64,000 nucleotides of DNA, taken from contig OZ020268.1 of the NCBI GenBank assembly GCA_963971225.1, positions 56,109,900-56,173,899 of the forward strand, written 5' to 3'. The DNA is from Melieria omissa (Eukaryota > Arthropoda > Insecta > Diptera > Ulidiidae). Under the pieces are notes generated by a model. That model made no database searches and was not told the DNA's origin. It saw only the letters and a program-made list of their open reading frames with translations. Positions 56,500-64,000 of the stretch are shown here, piece by piece. The translations under genes and the position numbers were made by a program. Position 1 is the first letter of the stretch. Each line of letters opens with the position of its first letter.

Positions 56500-57158
56500 C
56501 AGCTGTTAGCGTCAGTCAACTTTTTGTACTTCGTCGCATTTTACAATGGCGCACTTTTTTTGGTTTTGGCTCGCCTTCAACACGCCATTCGGATGATTGC
56601 TGGCTAGTTGTCACGTCGAATTCATAGACCCATGTCTCATCACCAGTAATTATACGTTTCATGAACGTTGGGTCCTTCTTAGGTTCGGAAATCATGTCTT
56701 CAGCCACTTGCTTTCGATGATCTTTTTGAACGAAATTCAAGTCTTGAGGAACAAGCCGTGCGGCGACGCGTTTCATGCGCAAAATATCGACAACAATGTG
56801 TTGTGCGCTTCCATAAGAGATGTTAAGATCGTTAGAAATCTCTCTGAGGCTCACATGACGATTTTCAAGCACAATTTTCTTCACAATTTCAACATTTTCG
56901 TCGGTATTCGATGTTGAAGGACTTCCAGAACGAGGAAAGTCTTCGACCACTTCACGACCACTTTTGAACATTTTATACCACTCGAACGCTCTGGTTCTTG
57001 ATAGAGCAGACTCCCCAAATGCTTTCTGCAACATTTTAAGAGCATTGGCACAAGAAATTTCGTTCCTATGACAAAATTTCAAACAAATACGTTGATCAAC
57101 AAAATTATCCATTGTAAAATGCGACGAAGTACAAAAAGTTGACTGACGCTAACAGCTG
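56500..57158 (-). mobile_element. fold-back mariner derivative, copy 2
   Basis: Duplicate of the element at 53681, with the 50-bp inverted repeats intact. Confidence 0.75.
56516..57112 (-). pseudogene. truncated mariner transposase, copy 2
   Basis: 198 residues, differing from copy 1 at a few positions (for example HRNEIS for HRNKIS and WRVEGEP for WRVESEP). The frame is still open in both copies. Confidence 0.8.
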
Positions 57159-57280
57159 CCAAACAAAAACTAATGATGCAATCCCGCTCAAAATTTGACA
57201 CAGATGTCAGTTAAGGTCCTACCGACCTGCATCGGGCAACGGCGGAAAATTTAAAATACACAGTCCCGGTACTTATTGAT

Positions 57281-57533
57281 CATAGTGTACTTAAATAGCA
57301 AAATTTATGAAAAAGCTTTGTTACCATCAGCTGCGGAGATGTTCGGGAGAAGAGGACTCTCTTGGATTTTACAAGAAGACAACGACCCCAAACATCGCAG
57401 CCGAATGTGTGCTGAGTGGAAACAGCAAAATGGGGTAGAGCTGTTAGATTGGCCCTCACAGTCGTCTGATGCCAACCCGATAGAAAATGTGTGGGCAACA
57501 GTAAAGCAGAAACTCAGAGGAAAAACGATATGA
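57281..57533 (+). pseudogene. Tc1-like transposase remnant, copy 2
   Basis: The same fragment as at 54462 but without the internal TGA: DNDPKHRSRMCAEWKQQNG and NPIENVWATVKQKLRGK are in one frame. There is no N-terminal part. Confidence 0.7.
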
Positions 57534-57570
57534 ACAGCAAAACAGTTATCGAGACAAATTCGGCTGATTT

Positions 57571-58476
57571 GGATAAAGCAGGACAGTTACATAGTAAGTG
57601 AAGAATATTTTCTTCCTCCTCCTCATCCAAACAGCTGCGACAGAAGTCGTTCCATTCTTTTTGCGTGGGTGCCGATGAGGCAGTGACCCGTGAGGACACC
57701 GATCATGGTTCTGATCTGGGTTCTGTTTAATGAGAGGAGTTCTTTAGAACGTCGAAGATTTAAGGTTAGCCAAAGTTGGCGCGCAAGGAGGCTTGTGTTG
57801 CCTTCAACCCATCTTAAATTCGTATCGTATATAGAGCTCGCATGGGTATGAAGCTTACATGTTAACAGAAGGACACCGAGCTTGGTGAACTCTTGGCCTA
57901 ACTGCTCAGTAGTACCCTGTCTCGCGAGCTCATCCGCTCTACAGTTCCCTGGAATAGCCATATGACTTGGAACCCAGCATAGGCGAATATGAAGATGCTT
58001 GGCAGTCTCGGTGAGAGATTTGCTGCAGCTTAGAACAGTCTTTGATATTATTTTGACCGCATCCAGAGCTGTAGGAGCTTATTAGCTGATATCCTGTTTA
58101 CCCTGAGCCAATCGGATGCTGCGCAGATTGCTGTGACCTCAGCCTGGAAGACACTACAGTAATCTGGCAGCCGGAGCTTTGAGTTGAGGTTTAATCCTTC
58201 TGAGTAGATACCACAGCCCACCTGACCAAGCAGTTTCGATCCATCCGCATATATATGGACCTTACCGCTGGCAGGGGGTACAACCAGCTCCCATTCGTCT
58301 CTAGATGGGATAACAACGTGATAGTACTTATCAAAGACTGGGTGTCACGTAGTCAACATTTTGAGATATGCTTTTGAAATAATTTAGGATAGAAGAGTGC
58401 CCGTAACGCCAGACTCTCCACTGCAGCATTAGCGTCCAAAGCATTAGTGGGAGTAGTCCGCAGGGCTAAGTGGGGC
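57571..58476 (-). pseudogene. LINE fragment, copy 2
   Basis: Duplicate of the fragment at 54752, with a 27-bp extra piece near 57743-57775. It keeps AGTCCGCAGGG before the junction, which copy 1 lacks. Confidence 0.75.
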
Positions 58477-58729
58477 TAAGCTATTCCTAATATTTCTCTC
58501 AACAGCCCATTTGACTTATGGCTGTATGAGATCCTTTAAACTTCCAAATTGCTTTAAATGAAATATATTTCCCTCAACAGCCCAGCCCAAACATTCACCA
58601 ATCAATTGAAGAGAAAATCATAAGTTTTGCATTTAAACTAAAAATATTTGTATTCAAATCAGGAGCCAATGTACAGAATTATTGTAAAAATTGTCGCCAA
58701 GTTCAGTAGACCGTTGCGTTGACAGGTGC

Positions 58730-59021
58730 TTACTTGCCGCCGCCGCCACCACCACCGCCGCCACCACCATACAGTCCACCACCGCCGCCGCCGCCACCGC
58801 CACCACCGGGCAGGGGTTCCGGATTCGGATTCGGCTCAGGAGCGGCTGTAATCAAAAAAGGATACAAATTGTTAGTAAGTATTTGTTACTTGAAAACTTA
58901 ATAAATAGTGTTGCAATATTTTCAGTCCAGTGACAGCGCTGGCACTTTGAATCCTTTCACACTCACCGAAAGCCACAGCCAGGAAGGCCAGCACAAAGGC
59001 AAAGAGAGCGTAGAAGTTCAT
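58730..59021 (-). CDS. secreted polyglycine peptide, tandem copy 3
   Basis: Exons 58967-59021 and 58730-58845; the intron is one base longer than in copies 1 and 2. It encodes exactly the same 56-residue precursor; the only coding change seen is a silent one in exon 1 (GTG for GTA). TATAAATA at 59069 and the kappaB palindrome at 59309 are kept. Because more intron and flank changes are seen here than between copies 1 and 2, copy 3 split off earlier, yet the protein did not change. Confidence 0.85.
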
Positions 59022-59068
59022 GTTGTTGATGCAAAGACTGCAATGATTGGCAAACCAAGCGGCCGCAC

Positions 59069-59076
59069 TATTTATA
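59069..59076 (-). promoter_or_regulatory. TATA box (TATAAATA), copy 3
   Basis: 48 bp upstream of the ATG at 59021. Confidence 0.7.
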
Positions 59077-59308
59077 CAACACACCGAGCGGCTCTAAAGG
59101 CTGACGCAATCAATTCGGACGCTGCTTATCAGTACGATAGCGCCAGGTTCGCGCTGCCGGCATCTATATTTTCCATTTCAAATCGTTTATGATGTTTATT
59201 ATATGCGCGTGGCCAAGCCGACAGATTGTCGCAAAAGATGCACACAACACAGTGCCGAGCGACACACACACACACGCACAAATCTGGCTAGACTGCAATG
59301 GTTGGTGT

Positions 59309-59318
59309 GGGAATTCCC
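59309..59318 (-). promoter_or_regulatory. palindromic kappaB site GGGAATTCCC, copy 3
   Basis: About 290 bp upstream of the ATG at 59021; kept although neighbouring bases have changed. Confidence 0.45.
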
Positions 59319-59339
59319 CGCTTAGCTGAACATACTTAA

Positions 59340-59670
59340 GTAGCATACTTAACAGCAGGAAGACTTTTCTCGCTGCCAACTGCTCGCTTTATAGCTCAAT
59401 TCAAATGAACTGGTCGCGACAGCAATTAATATTGCAGCTTTGTTGGCAGCGACGAGTTGAGCTTGACCTCAACGTTTCCAAGTATTCTGTCTGGACGCCG
59501 TACAATGCGTGTGTGTGTGTAATTGTTTTGTAATAGCAACATGCAAATTAGTAATAACTCAAGAAAATTTATGCAAACATTAATGATTGATTTGTTTAAT
59601 GGAGAAGAGACCATTAATCTAAAGATCAGCACATTAAAGCACATGTGACGCGCTAAGTAAAATATGATAT
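59340..59670. other. intergenic spacer
   Basis: No gene seen; contains a short (TG)n tract near 59510. Confidence 0.4.
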
Positions 59671-59940
59671 ACACCCATACCTCGCTATACGGCCGCTCTT
59701 TATACGGCATTTCGCTATAACGGCCCTCTTCAATTAGGGCACGTTTTCGATTTACGGCTTAAAATGTTTCGCTATAACGGCAATGTCGATATATCTACAG
59801 AGACAGAGTCTGTTGTATCCAAAGAGCTAACATAAAAAAATTTGTCGAAAGCTTTTCCTATTTCCAACAAGGAACAAACATCCTCCTTGAAAACGATCCT
59901 GACATCGAACGTAGGAATTAACTCAGCCACTAGCTGTTAA

Positions 59941-60018
59941 AAATCACTGAAGAACAAAATAGACAAGAGGCAAGACAAACAAAGTTGGACAATTTTTTTA
60001 AACCAGGCCCATTCTTAC
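59941..60018 (+). pseudogene. pogo-like transposase C-terminus with PCNA-binding motif
   Basis: The frame KITEEQNRQEARQTKLDNFF is followed by KPGPF. QTKLDNFF (59976-59999) fits the PIP box QxxLxxFF. Binding of PCNA by the C-terminus of Drosophila pogo transposase is known. Only this tail is recognisable; the catalytic part is gone. Confidence 0.5.
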
Positions 60019-60250
60019 CAGCGAAAAATTATGACGGTTACGGTTACGGCAGGTTACCATTTCTTCATCATCTTTAAATTGAAGCCATTTAAAAAAAAAG
60101 TATGTATGTACATATATGTATGTACATACACATGTTTTATGTAACATGAAGTTGTTTCATTTTGTTTATAGATTATTGTTGGTTTTTGGAGTCTGTTATC
60201 TTTTTATGTACAAATGTATGTACTTGTTATATATGTTTTTTCGATTTAAA

Positions 60251-60949
60251 TTAAGGGGAGGTTCTCCTCTTTTTTTTTCAAAAAATCAATTTTTTTTTTT
60301 TTTGATGAAATGAAAGGTATGAATGTCGAGAATATGTGTGCAAAAGGATTTTTCGATCCGCAGCATATTTATCGCATAGGAGCGTCTCTGATGCGTCGAA
60401 CTTTCGCGCGCGGAGGAACGCTCTGGTGCTATTTTACTGCGCGGCCACGACTTTAAACGCGTTTATCTCAAAACCATTTTCTTCATCCTAACGTCAAGCG
60501 TAACTCATGATCTACTTATCCGAGTTACTTCATCTATAGCATTTCTTAAAGGGTATGATTTTTTATATGACTTATACCTAAAACAAATATAAACAAATGT
60601 GTAATAATAGTCTTTAAACAAAAGAAAAGTCGAAAAAAAGATGGTAAAAATTGAACTTTTTCTATGATTATGCATAAATTAGATGATTTTTTATAAAAAT
60701 TATTCAAAAATAGGTATAAGTCATAGGGAATTTAATATTCTTTCTCTGTCTCGCTTGCAGAGGTTGACAAGACCCGCCATTTTTGGGCCGCCATATTGGA
60801 TTTTGTAAAAAAAAATTTTGTTCTTGTATTTTAGAAAGATGGCTTAATAAATCATCAAAACCGTCTATTCGTGAGTCGTTTCATTATCCGACAGTAAATG
60901 AAAGAATTTCGCTTTATTTTCGGCCGAAAAGAGGAGAACCTCCCCTTAA
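60251..60949. mobile_element. TTAA-flanked MITE (GGGG-type), copy 2
   Basis: TTAAGGGGAGGTTCTCCTCT at the left is matched by its inverse at the right (AGAGGAGAACCTCCCCTTAA). 699 bp, non-coding; the internal word AACGCGTTTATCTCAAAA recalls the relatives at 9156 and 61724. Confidence 0.75.
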
Positions 60950-61224
60950 ATAAAAAAATAAAAGGCATTTTGAATGATAAGCCGTGTTACATATTTAACA
61001 AATTTGGAACCGATCCCATTGAATTTGTATGAACTTTTATTAGAATAATTGATTTCTTATACGGCTTTTCGCTTTGCGGCCAAGTTTCGTGGAACGTATC
61101 TAGACCGTAAAGCGAGGTATGGGTGTATTTATATATATTATATAATATATATCTGATGATTTCCGGGTTTTAAAAATCAAACTTTTAGGCAGTTTCATGC
61201 CTTCTTGTGGTTGAAATTATGCTA

Positions 61225-61723
61225 CAGTTAGGCTAAGCGGTCGCCTCGAAGCCACTCAGTGGTAGTTTCAAAGACATCAGGAAAGAAGTTGCTTAGGATA
61301 AGTGATCGCTTTGAAGACAGCAGGGAGGTAGTTAGTTATGTGGTCGTCCTGAAGAGCTGAGGAAGGTGGTAAGTTAGATTGAGTGGACATATCAAAGACT
61401 TAAGGAAGGAAGCTAATTTTAAAGACATAAGGAAGGTAGTTAGTTAAGTGGCCTTCCCGAAGACCTGAGTAAAGTAGTAAGTTGGATTTAGTGGACTTCC
61501 CAAAGACCTGAAAAAGATATGTAGTTAAAATTAGTAGACGTCTCTAAAATCTGAGGAATATAGTTAGTTATATTTAGTGGACGTCTCGAAGAACTGAGAA
61601 AGATAGTTAGATAGATGTAGTGGACGTCTGGAAGACCTGAGGACATTGGCTAATTAGGTTAAGTGACCATTTTGACGACTTTAAGAAGGTAGTTAATCAA
61701 ATTAGGTGATCGTCTCTTGATAC
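61225..61723. repeat. minisatellite, unit about 50-55 bp, about 9-10 copies
   Basis: Diverged units of the type GTGGACGTCTCGAAGACCTGAGGAAGGTAGTTAGTTAGATTTA. The TTAA MITE at 61724 is inserted at its right edge. Confidence 0.65.
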
Positions 61724-62441
61724 TTAAGGGGGTCGTCTACGTAGCGGCCCGATTTTCGAGCCTTTTTTTCAAAATTTATTACGAAGGAACGAAAAGAGAT
61801 ATTCCCTCACTTTTTTTTGTTTTTTGTTTATTTAATCGTAATCTTTCAAGAGGCAAGATCATAAAAATTGTATTTCTACATATTCGAGTGCGGGATGACC
61901 TTGAACCTGCCCTCATCAGAATTTTGATATCAATTTCCCTGCAAGATTTTGGGCCAACCACGTAACCTACAACAAAAAATATATTATTACATCAGCTATA
62001 CTTAGACACGAACTTTTTGTAAAATTAAAAAATCTCTGGAAATGGTGGACATTATTGAAAAAAATTTATTTTTTCCCTTTTTTTCAAATGCTTATTGCCT
62101 GTTATAATAAAACAAAACAATATTTTGTCAAAAGCTCGTGTCTTATCATAGCGATATGTTTTCTGAGCAAGTAAAAAAAGAAATCGAATCGATGCGGGTA
62201 AAACTTTTCTTAAAATCGTGCAAGTAAGTTAGAAAAATCGACTTTCGGGAAAACGCGTTTAAAGTTCACAGGGAGCGTGCGGAAACACCGTGAGCGAGCA
62301 TGCTCAATGCTCTACAGCTTAATAACCGTGAAGAGTTTACCCAAATCCTTTGGAAATAACATTCCTCACGTCTTCCAAATGAAAATTATGTAAAAACAAA
62401 AAAAGATTTTTTAAAACTTTGTACGTAGACGACCCCCTTAA
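61724..62441. mobile_element. TTAA-flanked MITE (GGGG-type), copy 3
   Basis: TTAAGGGGGTCGTCTACGTA at the left and its inverse with one change at the right (GTACGTAGACGACCCCCTTAA, 62421-62441). 718 bp, no recognised coding. Confidence 0.75.
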
Positions 62442-62594
62442 GCGAAGGGGACTCATCTGGTTCACCATATTATATTTTCTTTCCGTATTTCCCATACACC
62501 AGAAACAATTAACAGCTCTTTTAATAGCTGCTCAGGGAGTATTATCCCTTTCGTTTTTCCGTTTTGCTAGCGCTGGACACTTTGTATCGAAAAT

Positions 62595-64000
62595 CAAACC
62601 CTTTTTTTTTTTTTTTTTTTTTTGTTTTTCCTTTGTCGGAACGATCTAGCAAGCGCAGCACTCAGACAATTATACGTCCATTGTACTACGACTTGTTGTT
62701 CCCTGTTAATATGCTTTAAATCTACCCGAATTTCCGAAGAAACCCTGATAGATCCTGGGGTGCCAAGGAGCCAAGGTGGTCGCTTCTTAGCACATCAGTG
62801 CCAAACGTCTCAAACCTGATACGAGCGAACGCGGGGCAGAGACACAGGAAGTGTTCCGCCGTCTCAACGTCCTCCCCACAAGCAGGACATAAGGCACTGT
62901 CAGATATGCCTACCATTTCCATGTGCTTTGCCCATAGAAAATGGCCCGTCATTAACCCGACCATCTGGCTGCAATCCCTTCTGCCTAGTGACAAAAGAAA
63001 CTGTGAGCATTTGTCGGATATGGCGGGAAGCATAAGTTTCGTCCACCTGCAGCCGCTCTCAGCCTGCCATGCTCGCTCCTGGGTCATAGTGACCCATTCG
63101 TTAACTGTGGCTTTGATGGCTGCAGATGGGAGTGGCAGAACAGGCTCAGGGCCGACCAAATCAGCCTCAGAGCCCATTCTAGCTAGGAAATCCGAGGTCT
63201 CGTTACCCACAATTCCTGCGTGTCCCGGGAACCCAGGTGAGCATCAGGCTATTGTATTTTCCAACATAATTAAGCCTGGATTTGCAGGACCTGACTAGCA
63301 TAGAGGTGGTTGGAGGGCTGTCCAAGGCCATAAGCGCAGCTTTGCTGTCGCTACAGACACAGATAGACCTGCCTTTCCACTTACTCTCTACGACAAAGTT
63401 CATCGCCTCAAGTATCGCATGCACCTCCGCCTGAAACACAGATGCGTGCGAGCCTAGGGCAAAGAACCGTCTAGTCCCCGTGGATTCCACGAAGACCCCA
63501 GAGCCAGAACCATCTTCCGTTCTGGAGCCGTCCGTGAATATACGGAAGCAGTGTTTACCGGGCTCATCCTCAGGATACAACCAAGAGTGAGCCTCAGGCA
63601 GCAACACCATGTACCGCTTTTTTAGTATGACAGTTGTAGGCATGGAGTCGAGGGGCATGGACATGACTGTGAGGTCTATGTCGGTGCCAGCACAATTATC
63701 CAGTGCCGGACAAGCGCCATACCACTGGCCACTGTGTTTTAGTCTTCGGATGGCCTTTAGGGCCTCTCCTTGGATGAAAACATCAAGTGGAGGAAGGCTC
63801 ACCAGGGCATCTAGCGATGGGCCAGAAGTAGTTGGAAAGGCTCCAGTACAACATATGGCCACAGTGCGCTGCAGTCTGGACAAGGTTCTCTTGCCCCTGC
63901 AAGAGAGAGTCTGCTCATCCAGACTACCGATGCGTAGGAGATGATGGGTCTTATCATAGCTTTGTAGATCCAGAGGATCTTGCTGGGGGAAAGACCCCAC
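62595..64000 (-). mobile_element. LINE, 3' part, running off the window
   Basis: On the minus strand the element ends in a poly(A) tail (22 T on the plus strand, 62602-62623). Its 5' part lies beyond 64000. Confidence 0.75.
62722..64000 (-). pseudogene. LINE ORF2 C-terminal part with RNase H, frameshifted, partial
   Basis: From the window edge the frame encodes the end of the RT region, then RNase H with FRIFTDGSRTEDGSGSG, FQAEVHAILEAM and CVCSDSKAALMAL. A one-base shift in a run of G at about 63222-63226 breaks the frame after LMLTWVPG. The other frame continues with GNETSDFLARMGSE (last RNase H Asp), LMTGHFLWAKHME and CPACGEDVETAEHFLCLCP, and stops at 62722. It is a different subfamily from the LINE at 50524. 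Confidence 0.78.

Larger units (their letters stand above)
55631..58476. repeat. tandem triplication, copy 2 (2846 bp)
   Basis: The same content and order as copy 1. It is 27 bp longer overall, matching an extra piece in the LINE part around 57743-57775. Confidence 0.9.
58477..59335. repeat. tandem triplication, copy 3 (partial)
   Basis: Matches the other copies through the gene, TATA box and kappaB site, then diverges after GCTGAACATAC. It lacks the mariner, Tc1-like and LINE parts. Confidence 0.85.
59672..61125 (+). mobile_element. pogo/Tigger-like element, mostly deleted
   Basis: Left end CACCCATACCTCGCTATACG; right inverted CACCCATACCTCGCTTTACG, both next to TA. Inner subterminal GCTATAACGGC words are also typical of pogo-like ends. 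It keeps a short piece of transposase C-terminus (59941-60018) and has a TTAA MITE inserted at 60251-60949. Confidence 0.7.

Noticed and set aside
61225..61723. CRISPR-like array of spaced repeats
   Set aside because: Units are contiguous and diverged with no unique spacers; it is a minisatellite in a eukaryotic genome.

Overview
The window looks like AT-rich nuclear DNA of a higher fly (Diptera, Cyclorrhapha). The grounds are short GT-AG introns of 60-130 bp, TATA boxes 40-60 bp upstream of start codons, AATAAA signals, and a dense load of insect-type transposons (Tc1/mariner, pogo, hAT, TTAA-type MITEs, RTE, I-like and other RNase H-bearing LINEs). I cannot name the genus from sequence alone.

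The only host protein genes I can support are 13 small secreted glycine-rich precursors. They lie at 583-801(-), 5031-5311(+), 18329-18626(-), 26716-27195(+), 29765-30076(+), 32181-32769(+), 38445-38681(+), 40951-41190(+), 44827-45166(+), 46834-47140(-), 53065-53355(-), 55884-56174(-) and 58730-59021(-). Eleven have two exons: exon 1 encodes the signal peptide, and a phase-1 intron splits an alanine codon at the expected cleavage site. Nine of them share a tight precursor plan: signal peptide, a run of X-Pro dipeptides, then polyglycine blocks split by a short linker, mostly ending in Gly-Lys-stop. Seventeen of the 19 polyglycine blocks in these nine genes are exactly 11 residues long, with mixed GGC/GGT codons. 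The X-Pro stretch (APEP... in the 53-59 kb genes) resembles the dipeptidyl-peptidase-removed pro-part of cecropins, and the terminal Gly-Lys/Arg could be an amidation signal. Several genes have kappaB-like sites upstream. My inference is a rapidly expanding family of processed polyglycine peptides, perhaps immune effectors; no function is proven by the sequence.

Layout: 0-8 kb holds two of these genes, a dead Tc1/mariner transposase and a pogo-like MITE. 8.25-11.24 kb is a Tc1-like element carrying two nested insertions. 12.4-17.3 kb is an I-like LINE split by an RTE-type LINE with an intact open reading frame. 18-33 kb holds four of the glycine-rich genes between old repeats. 34.3-36.3 kb is a hAT element with a nested element. 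38.3-42.8 kb is a direct duplication carrying two near-identical genes. 44-47 kb holds two more genes. 48.8-52.2 kb holds a mariner-like element and a hAT element with a nested LINE. 52.8-59.3 kb is a tandem triplication, each unit carrying one gene that encodes the same 56-residue peptide. 59.7-64 kb is mobile DNA: a pogo-like element, two TTAA MITEs, a minisatellite and a LINE that runs off the end.
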